A DNA stretch of 61,818 nucleotides from contig NZ_FZOQ01000030.1 in assembly GCF_900188175.1 (NCBI RefSeq), positions 1 through 61,818 on the forward strand. Direction: 5' to 3'. Source of the stretch: Pontibacter ummariensis. GTDB taxonomy: Bacteria > Bacteroidota > Bacteroidia > Cytophagales > Hymenobacteraceae. Position 1 is the first letter of the stretch; each line of letters starts with the position of its first letter. The translations under genes and the position numbers were made by a program. Positions 46,427 through 55,455 of this stretch are shown here, in pieces. The notes beneath the pieces are model-generated. The model was not told the DNA's origin, searched no databases, and saw nothing but the letters and a program-made list of their open reading frames with translations.

Positions 46427-47368
46427 ATGAAAATCGCTTTAGACGCTATGGGCGGCGATTTTGCACCTGAGGCTGCTGTAAAGGGTGCAATACTGGCGGC
46501 CCAGGAGCTACAGAATGAGGAACAAATCCTCCTGATTGGGAAGGAAGACGTGATTCATTCGCTGCTCAAAGAATATGGCTACACCGGCAAGAACATTTCC
46601 GTAGTGAATGCCAGCCAGGTAATTGAAATGGGGGAGCACCCCACCAAAGCACTAACACAGAAGCCCGATTCCAGCATTGCTATAGGCTACGGCTTGCTGA
46701 AAGCTCAGAAAGCCGTAGCTTTCTGTAGCGCCGGTAATACCGGAGCGATGCTGGTAGGCGCCATGTTCAGTGTAAAAGCGATTGAAGGTGTATTAAGGCC
46801 GTCTATTGCGAGCTTTGTGCCTAAACTACGAGGCGGGTTCGGTGTGATACTGGACGTAGGTGCCAATGCCGACTGCAAGCCGGAAGTGCTGGAACAGTTT
46901 GGTGAGCTGGGTTCCATTTACGCCAAGTACGTGCTGGACATCCAAAACCCTAAAGTGGGCCTCATGAACTTAGGTGAAGAGGAAGGCAAAGGCACGGTGA
47001 ACACGCAGGCCGCCCACCAGCGCCTGAAGGCAAACGAGATCGTAAACTTTATCGGCAACATAGAAGGTCGTGACCTTTTTAATGATAAAGCGGATGTGAT
47101 TGTGTGCGACGGTTACACGGGCAATATCATCCTGAAGATGGCAGAGTCGCTGTACGATATTCTGAGCGAGAAAGGAATACAGGATTCCTTCTTCGACAAG
47201 TTTAACTACGAAGCTGCGGGTGGCAGCCCTATCCTGGGAATTAACGGCAATGCCGTGATTGGCCATGGCGTGTCCAGCCCGCGGGCGATCTGCAACATGG
47301 TGCTGCAGGCACAGAAAATGGCCGCCTCCAACATTTCAGAGCGATTCAAAAAGAACTACAGCGCTTAA
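46427..47368 (+). CDS. plsX: Phosphate acyltransferase PlsX
   Basis: A 313-residue enzyme making acyl-phosphate from acyl-ACP for phospholipid synthesis. MKIALDAMGGDFAPEAAVKG, VVNASQVIEMGEHPTKALTQ, AFCSAGNTGAMLVGAMF, GVILDVGANADCKPEVLEQF, NFIGNIEGRDLFNDKADVIV and CDGYTGNIILKMAE are the family motifs. It sits in the normal rpmF-plsX-fabH order. Confidence 0.95.
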   Translation: MKIALDAMGGDFAPEAAVKGAILAAQELQNEEQILLIGKEDVIHSLLKEYGYTGKNISVVNASQVIEMGEHPTKALTQKPDSSIAIGYGLLKAQKAVAFCSAGNTGAMLVGAMFSVKAIEGVLRPSIASFVPKLRGGFGVILDVGANADCKPEVLEQFGELGSIYAKYVLDIQNPKVGLMNLGEEEGKGTVNTQAAHQRLKANEIVNFIGNIEGRDLFNDKADVIVCDGYTGNIILKMAESLYDILSEKGIQDSFFDKFNYEAAGGSPILGINGNAVIGHGVSSPRAICNMVLQAQKMAASNISERFKKNYSA

Positions 47369-47388
47369 GGTACAATTCCGACAGCGCT

Positions 47389-47457
47389 AAAAGCTTGGCT
47401 AAACGCCTTCAGCAAATCTTTTAAAAGAACTGAAGGGTTATGCCAAGCTTTTTTTAT
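47389..47457 (+). terminator. Terminator of plsX
   Basis: AAAAGCTTGGC pairs with GCCAAGCTTTT, with an inner CCTTCAG / CTGAAGG stem, then a run of T. fabH, 45 bp on, therefore probably also has its own promoter. Confidence 0.75.
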
Positions 47458-47501
47458 TAAATTGCCCTCCTTAATCTTGATCATCCTAACAAAGAATTAA
47501 A

Positions 47502-48500
47502 ATGAGTAAAATTACCGCTGCCATTACGGGTGTGAGTGGCTACGTTCCTGACTATGTGCTTACGAACAAGGAACTTGAGACAATGGTGGAAACCAATGAC
47601 GAATGGATAACCTCCCGCACCGGTATTAAGGAAAGGCGCATCTTGAAAGGTGAAGGACAAGGCACATCCCACATTGCCGTTCCTGCCGTACGAGAGTTAC
47701 TCAAAAAAACGAATACAAAACCAGAAGAGGTTGATCTGCTCATTTGCGCCACTACGACCCCTGACATGGTGTTCCCGGCCACGGCAAACCTCATCACTGC
47801 TGAAGTGGGTGCGGTAAATGCTTTTGGCTACGACCTGCAGGCTGCCTGTTCTGGTTTTCTCTACGCTTTGGCTACTGGCTCCAAGTTCATAGAATCTGGT
47901 CAGTACAAAAAGGTAGTTGTGGTTGGGGCCGATAAAATGTCTTCCATCATTGACTATACAGACCGCGCCACCTGCATCATCTTCGGCGACGGCGGCGGGG
48001 CCGTGATGCTGGAGCCGAACACCGAGGGCCTCGGCATTCTGGACTCTATCCTGAAATCGGATGGCACAGGTGCTCCTTTCCTGCACATGAAGGCGGGTGG
48101 TAGCCGTAAGCCAGCCACCATCGAAACCGTACAGGCCCGCGAGCACTTTGCCTACCAGGAGGGCCAGCAGGTGTTTAAGTTTGCTGTAAAAGGCATGGCA
48201 GACGTTTCGGCAGAGATCATGGAGCGCAACCAGCTGACAGGTGAAGACGTGGCCTGGCTCGTGCCGCACCAGGCAAACAAGCGCATCATCGAGGCCACGG
48301 CAAACCGTATGGGCTTGGACAACGACAAAGTGATGCTCAACATCCACAAGTACGGAAATACGACGAGCGGCACCATTCCCCTCTGCTTGTGGGAGTATGA
48401 GAGCCAACTGAAGAAAGGTGATACCCTGATTCTAGCTGCGTTCGGCGGCGGTTTTACCTGGGGTGCCATCTACTTAAAGTGGGCCTACGACCCAAAATAA
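47502..48500 (+). CDS. fabH: 3-oxoacyl-ACP synthase III
   Basis: A 332-residue enzyme that starts fatty acid synthesis from acetyl-CoA or branched acyl-CoA and malonyl-ACP. Catalytic Cys is in DLQAACSGFLYALATGSKFI (about 114), His in WLVPHQANKRIIEATANRMG (about 251) and Asn in KYGNTTSGTIPLCLWE (about 281). MNDEWITSRTGIKERR-like N-terminal motif present. Confidence 0.95.
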   Translation: MSKITAAITGVSGYVPDYVLTNKELETMVETNDEWITSRTGIKERRILKGEGQGTSHIAVPAVRELLKKTNTKPEEVDLLICATTTPDMVFPATANLITAEVGAVNAFGYDLQAACSGFLYALATGSKFIESGQYKKVVVVGADKMSSIIDYTDRATCIIFGDGGGAVMLEPNTEGLGILDSILKSDGTGAPFLHMKAGGSRKPATIETVQAREHFAYQEGQQVFKFAVKGMADVSAEIMERNQLTGEDVAWLVPHQANKRIIEATANRMGLDNDKVMLNIHKYGNTTSGTIPLCLWEYESQLKKGDTLILAAFGGGFTWGAIYLKWAYDPK

Positions 48501-48516
48501 GACCACCTGATCCGGT

Positions 48517-48552
48517 AAAAAATAAGGGTACCTGTCGGTACCCTTATTTTTT
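48517..48552 (+). terminator. Terminator of fabH
   Basis: AAATAAGGGTACC and GGTACCCTTATTT arms with loop TGTC, then a T-run, 17 bp after the fabH stop. Confidence 0.88.
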
Positions 48553-48579
48553 CACCCTGTATCCCGGGGCAGTTTAGCC

Positions 48580-48625
48580 TTAAAACTAAAGGCCCTTGCT
48601 GCATAAGCAAGGGCCTTTAGTTTTA
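48580..48625 (-). terminator. Terminator of the LysM/RlpA-like gene
   Basis: A 21-bp arm (AAAACTAAAGGCCCTTGCT core) and its exact reverse complement with loop GCATA, ending in A/T-runs; positioned 16 bp after the stop of the minus-strand gene at 48642. Confidence 0.8.
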
Positions 48626-48641
48626 AAATTTCTTCGCCTGT

Positions 48642-49577
48642 TTAAGGCATGTAAGATAACTCCACTCGGAACTTCTGGTCAACGGCACCCAGCTTCTGGT
48701 AGGCCTTTTTGGAGAGGCGTACAATTACCTTATCGTTGGCCCCTGTTTCTGGTAACTTTCCAACGACACGCACATACACCACCTGCTGGTTCATGTCGTT
48801 CTTGATCTGCATGATGGTGCCAACCGGAGCGGTACGATGCAACGCGAGGTACTTGTTCGTGTCTGCTTTAGGGTCTATCATCTCGGCCAGGCCTGTTTCG
48901 ATGACTTTCTTCACGCCGGCAGCATCCTCCACCGTCTTTGTCTCCTCCTCGGCAGAGGTCACAGGTTCGGTAGAAGTACTAGCTGTTTCTGCAGGCAGCG
49001 CATTCTCCACAGCCACTGCCTTTGTCATCTCATCATCAGGCTCTGGCACGTACATAGGTTTCTTCGTAGGCTTCTCGCTGCTCATCCCCACAATCAGCGA
49101 GGAGCCAATACTGATGTTGTTGTCCGGAAGCTGGTTCCAGCGCCTGATGTCCTCTACTTTAACCCCATAGAGGCGCGATATAGAGTAAAGGGTCTGCTTG
49201 GGCTCCACAGTGTGCATTTTGTGCCCCCCGTCATTCACCATATAGGTTCGGTTGCTGGCAGCAGGCACAGCCGCTGCTTTGCTGGCAGAGGCTACCGCTG
49301 TGCTTTCTGTATACTTCCTTGGAATGAGTACAATTTCCCCGATCTTGATTGTGGTCTCTACACTAGGGTTCGCCTCCACGATCTGAGCCACTGGCACACT
49401 GTACTTTCTGGACAGGGCATAAAGGGTTTCCTTTGGCTCTACTTTATGCTGCACAAACAGCTTTCCGTTTTTACGGGCTATCCCGACAGAATCGCGGACA
49501 ACCGGAAGATCAAAGGCACTGGCCGATAAAGAAAGTGCCGGCACTGCTACAAGGGTGAGGAATAAAGATCGGACCAT
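48642..49577 (-). CDS. Exported protein with two LysM domains and an RlpA-like double-psi barrel
   Basis: A 311-residue protein with a signal peptide (MVRSLFLTLVAVPALSLSAS, A-F-D). Two LysM modules: HKVEPKETLYALSRKYSVPV (about 43) and HTVEPKQTLYSISRLYGVKV (about 121). After a Thr/Glu-rich linker comes a C-terminal barrel with ALHRTAPVGTIMQIKNDMNQ and VRVVGKLPETGANDKVIVRL, the RlpA-like DPBB fold. It binds peptidoglycan; catalytic residues of RlpA lytic transglycosylases are not evident, so a structural role is likely. Confidence 0.88.
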   Translation of the reverse strand: MVRSLFLTLVAVPALSLSASAFDLPVVRDSVGIARKNGKLFVQHKVEPKETLYALSRKYSVPVAQIVEANPSVETTIKIGEIVLIPRKYTESTAVASASKAAAVPAASNRTYMVNDGGHKMHTVEPKQTLYSISRLYGVKVEDIRRWNQLPDNNISIGSSLIVGMSSEKPTKKPMYVPEPDDEMTKAVAVENALPAETASTSTEPVTSAEEETKTVEDAAGVKKVIETGLAEMIDPKADTNKYLALHRTAPVGTIMQIKNDMNQQVVYVRVVGKLPETGANDKVIVRLSKKAYQKLGAVDQKFRVELSYMP

Positions 49578-49586
49578 GGCTAACTA

Positions 49587-50363
49587 TTATACTAGAAGTC
49601 GATATGCTTTGAGCGTATCCTTGTTCAGGATAAAATATAATTCGTCCTTAAAGATAAAAAAAGTATCTGACCCAATGCCACTTAAACCGGTACCCATTTG
49701 CACATTTATCTGTAATTCCCCTGCCAGGTCAAATACAGCTAACCGATTGCTTAGTTTCCCGTCCGCTTCGGCCCCATAAAAACTGACAATAAAGCAGCCT
49801 TCTGTTTCAGCGTACTCAATGGCTTTCTTGGGCTCGACTCCAAGCCGGGCCTGCAAAAACGCCCCCACCTGCGTAAAGTACTCCTCCCCTGCCAGGTACA
49901 GCGTGGGGTAAGTGCTCTGGCTAAAACGGCTTGTGTTATAGGCCTGTACCCGCCCTGCTGCTTCTTGCTGGCTTATGCCCTCCTGTAGAACTTTTCCTGT
50001 CTGCGTATGAAGCAGGGTAAAAGAAGCTTCGGGCTTTGCGGCAGTAAAAGCGAGCAGGCCTTCGGCAGCCAGCCCATAAAAGGCAAGCAGAGGTTGCTCC
50101 CATGCAAGAGAGCCGGTTTCTGCTGACATAGCCAGAATGCCTCTGTGCTGGCCTAGCTTCCGGTCTCCGTACCCGTGTAAGAACAGCAGACCGTCCGTAG
50201 CCTCCTCCAAACCCTGCCACCAGGCCTGTGCTTGCGGCAGGTACAGCCGCTTCATGCTATGGCTGGACACCTCCAGGGTATAAAAGTGCGTGAGCAGCAC
50301 ATCCGCGTCCCGCACCTCCAGCGCCAGCCTGCCCGTAGCCGTATCAAGCCGGATGCCCCACAC
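49587..50363 (-). CDS. DUF4905 domain-containing protein
   Basis: A 258-residue protein with beta-propeller-like strands (WGIRLDTATGRLALEVRDAD, LFLHGYGDRKLGQHRGILAM, GLLAFTAAKPEASFTLLHTQ). The pattern and the E-V-R-D segment match DUF4905, found only in Cytophagales and relatives. The called start is GTG 50363, but the frame stays open upstream through LTYDFGAQVWGI, which reads as conserved sequence, back to a stop near 50410, with no ATG/GTG/TTG there; an ATT start is possible. Function unknown. Confidence 0.75.
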   Translation of the reverse strand: MWGIRLDTATGRLALEVRDADVLLTHFYTLEVSSHSMKRLYLPQAQAWWQGLEEATDGLLFLHGYGDRKLGQHRGILAMSAETGSLAWEQPLLAFYGLAAEGLLAFTAAKPEASFTLLHTQTGKVLQEGISQQEAAGRVQAYNTSRFSQSTYPTLYLAGEEYFTQVGAFLQARLGVEPKKAIEYAETEGCFIVSFYGAEADGKLSNRLAVFDLAGELQINVQMGTGLSGIGSDTFFIFKDELYFILNKDTLKAYRLLV

Positions 50364-50462
50364 TTGGGCGCCAAAATCGTATGTTAGAAGTAAAGGAAGA
50401 ATATGCGCTTATTTTTCGTTATCTTATTACCAGAATGATTACCCACCTAGTTCCTGCAATTT

Positions 50463-51815
50463 ATGAAAACCAATCCAATACCGGGGTATCTCCGCGGCCT
50501 GTTTCTACTTTCGCTCCTGCTGCTGCCCTTTATGGCGCTGTCGCAGGATGAGAAGCCGAAGGTCTTTGTGATGGAGGTCTTATCTGAAATAGACCCGCGC
50601 ACCAACCGCTACACGGAGCTTGCCCTGGAGGAGGCCACAGAGGTAGGTGCCGACCATGTGCTGCTGGTGCTGAACACCTTTGGCGGCGCTCTGAACGACG
50701 CCGATGAGATCCGGAAGCGGATACTGGAGTATCCCAAACCAGTATACGTCTTCATCAACACGAACGCGGCCTCGGCAGGAGCGCTTATCTCGCTGGCCTG
50801 CGACAGTATTTACATGGCCCCCGGCGCCACCATTGGCGCGGCGACAGTAGTGGATGGGCAGGGGCAGGCCGCACCCGGTAAGTACCAGAGTTACATGCGC
50901 TCGATTATGCGCTCCACGGCAGAGGCTAACAACCGTAACCCCCGTTTGGCAGAGGCCATGGTAGAGGCCAGCGTAGACAGTTCCCTCTCTGCCGGACAGG
51001 TACTCACCCTTACAACGGCCGAAGCGCTCAAGTATGATTTTGCAGATGGCGTGGCCACAGACGTGGAAGGCGTGTTGGAAGACCTGGATCTGCTTCATGC
51101 CGAAGTGATCACCTTTCAGCTTAGTACAACCGACCAGATCATCTCCTTTTTCCTGAACCCCTTCATCAGCGGTATTTTGCTGCTCGTCATCATCGGGGGC
51201 TTGTACTTCGAACTGCAATCGCCTGGCATCGGTTTTCCCTTACTCGCAGCTATCGTGGCTGGTATCCTCTATCTGGTGCCGTACTACTTAAACGGCCTGG
51301 CCGAGAACTGGGAAGTCCTGCTGTTTATCGTTGGGGTGATCCTGATCATGCTGGAAGTCTTCGTGATTCCGGGCTTTGGGATCACGGGCATCGGAGGTAT
51401 TCTTCTCGTTGCAGCCTCTCTTGTGTTGGTGATGGTTAACAACCAAAGCTTTGACTTTACTTTTGTGCCTTCCGGGAACCTGACCAAAAGCCTGCTCTCC
51501 GTCTTGCTGGGTATGATCGGTGCCGGTGTCCTCATTGCCCTTACCTGGAAGAGGCTGCTGGCCAGCCAGGCCATGAACCACGCCGTCCTCCGGAACACCT
51601 TCCACAGCAACGAGGGCTACCGCTCTTCCAACACGGCCGTCCACCTGGTTGGTAAAACAGGCGTGGCGCACACCCGCATGGCTCCTTCCGGCCGTGTCAT
51701 GATCGACGAAACACTGTATGATGCACAGGCCCGGGATGGCTTTATTGAGAAAGGCGAAGCCATCCAGGTGGTAGACCAAAGCACGTTCTCCCTACGCGTC
51801 AAAAGAGTTGGCTGA
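50463..51815 (+). CDS. NfeD-family membrane serine protease
   Basis: A 450-residue protein. Signal peptide, then a ClpP-like (STOPP) protease domain with VLLVLNTFGGALNDADEIRK, YVFINTNAASAGALISLACD (Ser of the Ser-Lys dyad) and GAATVVDGQGQAAPGKYQSY (Lys region), four to five membrane helices (about 225-380) and a C-terminal OB-fold (VGKTGVAHTRMAPSGRVMID, GEAIQVVDQ). This is long-type NfeD (1b), which cleaves membrane-associated substrates such as stomatins; no stomatin gene is adjacent. Confidence 0.9.
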   Translation: MKTNPIPGYLRGLFLLSLLLLPFMALSQDEKPKVFVMEVLSEIDPRTNRYTELALEEATEVGADHVLLVLNTFGGALNDADEIRKRILEYPKPVYVFINTNAASAGALISLACDSIYMAPGATIGAATVVDGQGQAAPGKYQSYMRSIMRSTAEANNRNPRLAEAMVEASVDSSLSAGQVLTLTTAEALKYDFADGVATDVEGVLEDLDLLHAEVITFQLSTTDQIISFFLNPFISGILLLVIIGGLYFELQSPGIGFPLLAAIVAGILYLVPYYLNGLAENWEVLLFIVGVILIMLEVFVIPGFGITGIGGILLVAASLVLVMVNNQSFDFTFVPSGNLTKSLLSVLLGMIGAGVLIALTWKRLLASQAMNHAVLRNTFHSNEGYRSSNTAVHLVGKTGVAHTRMAPSGRVMIDETLYDAQARDGFIEKGEAIQVVDQSTFSLRVKRVG

Positions 51816-51921
51816 ACGGCTCACACTCATTGGGGATTTGGGGAACAATCTACTGGTATACTTACAGGTCTTGTGTAAATTGCCGAAGCCTTTAAGGGAA
51901 CCATAAACTGCTACACAACGC

Positions 51922-52656
51922 ATGAAGATACTTGGAGTAATACCGGCCCGCTATGCCAGCACCCGCTTTCCGGGGAAGCCACTGATTGATATAAACGGGA
52001 AAAGCATGATCCGGCGCGTGTATGAACAGGCGCAACAGTCTACCTTAACAGAGGTATTGGTGGCCACCGATGATCAGCGCATCCTGGAGCACGTGCAGGA
52101 GTTCGGCGGACAGGCCGTGATGACTAACTCCCAGCACCAGAGCGGCACCGACCGCTGCTACGAGGCCTATCAACTACATCAAAAGCCTTATGATTATCTC
52201 ATCAACATACAGGGAGATGAGCCTTTCATTAAGCCGGAGCAAATAGACCGGGTGGCCTCCTGTTTTCAAAAGCCAGAGACACAGCTGGCGACTTTAATAA
52301 AAAAGGTAACGACAGAAGATGAGCTCTTTAATGTAAATGCCCCCAAGGTAGTCATCAACCAGGCACAGGAGGCGCTCTACTTCAGCAGGCAGCCCATCCC
52401 CTACTGCCGCAATGTCCCGAACGATATCTGGCATAAGCAGCATACCTATTACAAACACATTGGTATTTACGGCTACCGCACCAATGTCCTGGAACAGATC
52501 ACCCAACTCCCCCCCTCAGCCTTGGAACTGGCCGAGTCGCTGGAGCAGTTACGCTGGCTCGAAAATGGCTACCGCATCACCACGGCCCTTACCGAGTTTG
52601 AGACCATCGGAATAGACTCTCCGGAGGACCTGCTGAAAGTACAGAGCTTTTTGTAG
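51922..52656 (+). CDS. kdsB: 3-deoxy-manno-octulosonate cytidylyltransferase
   Basis: A 244-residue enzyme that makes CMP-Kdo for lipopolysaccharide. ILGVIPARYASTRFPGKPLI, VLVATDDQRILEHVQEFGGQ, SGTDRCYEAYQ, LINIQGDEPFIKPEQIDRVA and HIGIYGYRTNVLEQITQLPP are the family motifs. Complete length. Confidence 0.95.
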   Translation: MKILGVIPARYASTRFPGKPLIDINGKSMIRRVYEQAQQSTLTEVLVATDDQRILEHVQEFGGQAVMTNSQHQSGTDRCYEAYQLHQKPYDYLINIQGDEPFIKPEQIDRVASCFQKPETQLATLIKKVTTEDELFNVNAPKVVINQAQEALYFSRQPIPYCRNVPNDIWHKQHTYYKHIGIYGYRTNVLEQITQLPPSALELAESLEQLRWLENGYRITTALTEFETIGIDSPEDLLKVQSFL

Positions 52657-53017
52657 TTGGAGAAAGGGCTGAAACAAAGGAAACGCAGGACCAGTCATCC
52701 CCCTGCTGCCTAAGCTAAGTCGCTGTTGGTTACCACTCCCCTGGCACGCAAGCATCCGTTTTTGTGCTTTCTGCATACCAAAAGAGCAGCACAGCCGTAC
52801 GCTTGCGCAACAGATGAGAGTCTTGCTGCGCTGTGTGTAACGCAGTCTTCCTTCCCTGTTAACACGGGAATGCTAGAGGCCGCGAGCTAAAAAGGGCCAG
52901 CAAAGCTGTGAGTGGTCTAAATAGATTACCCAACATACCTCTCCCAACGCGCTGGATAACAGGGCAGAATGAGCTAATGTGATGGGTTATTTTCATGCGC
53001 CTTCCGCGCATATTGCC
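52657..53017. other. Intergenic stretch, no gene recognised
   Basis: About 360 bp between convergent genes. At 52942-52992, CCCAACGCGCTGG and GATGGGTTAT resemble the outer boxes of the cassette repeats 30 kb away, but the inner pairing is poor. No open frame of interest. Confidence 0.4.
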
Positions 53018-53365
53018 TTAGCCCCCGGCTTTCTTCGCCTTGTAACCCGCTGCCTGTAGCACCTGCTGTACTTTGTCGCGGAAGTCGCCCTGAATGAGAA
53101 TCTCGCCGTCTTTGGCCGAACCGCCCACGCCGCACTTACTTTTGAGCATTTTGCCCAGGTCTTTCAGGTCATCATCGGTTCCGACAAAACCGGCTACCAG
53201 TGTTACCTGCTTGCCCCCACGCGACTTCTTATCGAGCATGACCTTCAGGTTCTGCTGTTGGGGTGGCAAGGTCTCCTGCTCGTTTTGCTCTTCGTACTCG
53301 TAATTAAAGTCTGAATTAGTAGAGTAAACCACTCCCTGGCGGCCTTTCTTATTCTTGTCTTTCAT
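53018..53365 (-). CDS. yciH: SUI1/YciH-type translation initiation factor
   Basis: A 115-residue protein. A polar N-terminus (MKDKNKKGRQGVVYSTNSDF, YEYEEQNEQETLPPQ) precedes the SUI1 domain: KVMLDKKSRGGKQVTLVAGF, VGTDDDLKDLGKMLKSKCGV, GGSAKDGEILIQGDFRDKVQ. It is the bacterial eIF1-like family, with a role in start-codon fidelity only partly understood. Confidence 0.93.
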   Translation of the reverse strand: MKDKNKKGRQGVVYSTNSDFNYEYEEQNEQETLPPQQQNLKVMLDKKSRGGKQVTLVAGFVGTDDDLKDLGKMLKSKCGVGGSAKDGEILIQGDFRDKVQQVLQAAGYKAKKAGG

Positions 53366-53424
53366 CTTTTCATTTCATTGGTTTTAGCAGGGGATAGCTG
53401 CTAGCCCCTGCCTGTCTCTTTGCC

Positions 53425-54309
53425 TTACAAAGGCGTGACCACCTTTAGCGACTGTGGTTCTACATGCACCTCAAAGCTGGTCGACTTCCCCTTAAACTCC
53501 CCATCGGCATGGAACAGCATGGGCTCCTCTGTTTTGACTTGTACGTGCTTCGTCTGGAAATACTCGGCGCTGTCTTCATTGGCCAATTGCCGGGTCAGCA
53601 TGCTATAGCTTAAGTGGAGCGCCTTGATCAGGTCCATTTGCCGCACCAGGCACACATCCAGCAGGCCGTCCTGTATATCCGCCATGGGGGCAACATAGGC
53701 GTTGTTCCCGTACTGAGCGGCGTTGGCAAAGGCCATCACGTAACAGTCCGTATCCAGCTCATTGCCGTTTATGCTGGCTTTTACCGTCTGGTGCTTGTAG
53801 GTCAGCACCTCCTTCAATACCAGTTCGAGATAGGTCTGCAGCCCGCGCTTTTTGTTGCCGGCAAAAACAGAGCTGATGTAGGCATCAAAACCGATTCCCG
53901 CCGTTGTGAAGAAAGGGTGCTTGTTGATGTGGCCGCTGTCGATGGTCCGGATGTGCCCCTGGTTAAGTACCTGAAGGGCCCCCTCTATTTTCATTGGTAC
54001 CTCCAGGTGGCGCGCTAAGCCGTTTCCTGATCCTTTCGGTAAGATCCCAAGCGCTGTATCAGTGTAAAGAAGCCCCTGAGCCACCTCATTCACCGTTCCA
54101 TCCCCCCCTACAGCCACGACGATCTTACAAGCCGCTGCTGCGGCCTCCTGCGCCAGCTGGGTGGCGTGTCCCGCGTATTCAGTAAACACTATTTCGTGCT
54201 CAAAAAAGGCAAGGTCCAGATGCTTCTGAATACAGGCTGGAACATCTACCCGGCTTTTAGGTCCGGAGGTAGGGTTTATGATAAAGCGAATAGGCGTGCG
54301 TTTTGTCAT
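53425..54309 (-). CDS. Diacylglycerol/lipid kinase (YegS/DagK family)
   Basis: A 294-residue protein from ATG 54309 (MTKRTPIRFIINPTSGPKSR); the open frame to 54375 adds a poorly conserved stretch. VVAVGGDGTVNEVAQGLLYT carries the G-G-D-G-T nucleotide motif, LGILPKGSGNGLARHLEVPM the G-S-G-N motif, and FTTAGIGFDAYISSVFAGNK and DIQDGLLDVCLVRQMDLIKA continue the fold. It phosphorylates a lipid, probably diacylglycerol. Confidence 0.9.
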   Translation of the reverse strand: MTKRTPIRFIINPTSGPKSRVDVPACIQKHLDLAFFEHEIVFTEYAGHATQLAQEAAAAACKIVVAVGGDGTVNEVAQGLLYTDTALGILPKGSGNGLARHLEVPMKIEGALQVLNQGHIRTIDSGHINKHPFFTTAGIGFDAYISSVFAGNKKRGLQTYLELVLKEVLTYKHQTVKASINGNELDTDCYVMAFANAAQYGNNAYVAPMADIQDGLLDVCLVRQMDLIKALHLSYSMLTRQLANEDSAEYFQTKHVQVKTEEPMLFHADGEFKGKSTSFEVHVEPQSLKVVTPL

Positions 54310-54409
54310 AGATCGGGCTACTTGGCCAATGCTACAAAAATACCCTTTCCCATTCATAATAAAAAAAGCTGTCACGGCCAGGCAACAGGCTACATTCTAA
54401 AACCGGTGG

Positions 54410-55270
54410 CTATTTGATATGAAACGTCAGCACGGGAATTTGCGTGTGGTTCACCAGGTCCTCTGCGATGCTTCCGCTAAGCAAATGCGAAAAGCCTGTT
54501 CTGCCATGGGTCGCCATCATGATCAGGTCTGCGCCAATATCGTTTGCGAAGTGCATGATCCCTTCCTCTTCCACCGAGTCGTTGTACACGTTAATAGAGT
54601 AGTTGCGCAGGCCGTACTTTTCTGTTGTTTCTTCCAGTTTCTGGCGCACGTTAGAAGAAGACTCAAAGGCTCCCGGCGTGTTGATATAGACCAGGTGCAA
54701 CCGGGCATCAAACAGGGACTGGAAAGCTTTGAAGCGATCCATGGCCTGGCTTACCTCCCTCCTGAAGTCAGAGGCCAGCACAATCTCCCGTACATCAAAA
54801 TTCGGTTCCCGCCGCTTCACCGTCAGCACCGGGCACTCTGCTGAACGAACCACTTTCTCTGTGTTAGACCCCACCAAAAACTCATCCAGGCCACTGGCCC
54901 CCTTCGATCCCATCACCACTAAATCCACGTCGTCTTCCCGGATAGTCCGCTTGATCTTGTTGATCACCTTGTCCACATCAACCTCCTGCACCACATCAAC
55001 CCCCTTATGCTCCACCGTATTGATCAGTTGCTCCATTTGGCCCCGCGTCGTCTCCATTAGCTGCAATACATACACCTGCTCCATGTTGTTATTGTACGGG
55101 GCGATTATGTCTCCTGTCGCGCTAAAAGTTGGGGCATAGTTATAACTGGGCGCCTCTATTACGTGCAGCAGCTTAATGGCAGCACCCGTTCTTCGTGCAA
55201 CGGCAACGGCAACTTCAAAGGCGTTTCTGGCTTGTTCCGAAAAATCTGTCGGGACTAGAATTCTTCTCAT
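54410..55270 (-). CDS. Tandem universal stress protein
   Basis: A 286-residue protein of two UspA domains. The first begins RRILVPTDFSEQARNAFEVA and ends VVMGSKGASGLDEFLVGSNT, EKVVRSAECPVL (G-x-x-G-x9-G-S/N nucleotide motif). The second begins EIVLASDFRREVSQAMDRFK and ends MMATHGRTGFSHLLSGSIAE, DLVNHTQIPVL. Both ATP motifs look intact. Cytoplasmic stress response; exact trigger unknown. Confidence 0.92.
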   Translation of the reverse strand: MRRILVPTDFSEQARNAFEVAVAVARRTGAAIKLLHVIEAPSYNYAPTFSATGDIIAPYNNNMEQVYVLQLMETTRGQMEQLINTVEHKGVDVVQEVDVDKVINKIKRTIREDDVDLVVMGSKGASGLDEFLVGSNTEKVVRSAECPVLTVKRREPNFDVREIVLASDFRREVSQAMDRFKAFQSLFDARLHLVYINTPGAFESSSNVRQKLEETTEKYGLRNYSINVYNDSVEEEGIMHFANDIGADLIMMATHGRTGFSHLLSGSIAEDLVNHTQIPVLTFHIK

Positions 55271-55402
55271 TTTGATGCGGTTTTAGGTGGTTTTGTTATG
55301 GTTATCTTGCGTAAATGTAAAGTGCTTCTTTTTCCTGTGCCATGATATTCGTCATCTTATATACTTGCCCACCTCGGATGGAGTTTAGGAAACGGGAAAA
55401 CA

Positions 55403-55432
55403 AAAAGCCCACCCCGGTGAGGGTGGGCTTTT
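55403..55432 (-). terminator. Terminator of gap
   Basis: AAAAGCCCACCC and GGGTGGGCTTTT arms with a 6-nt loop and, on the minus strand, a T-rich tail, about 23 bp after the GAPDH stop. Confidence 0.85.
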
Positions 55433-55455
55433 GTGGCAGTTTATAAAGCTATGAA

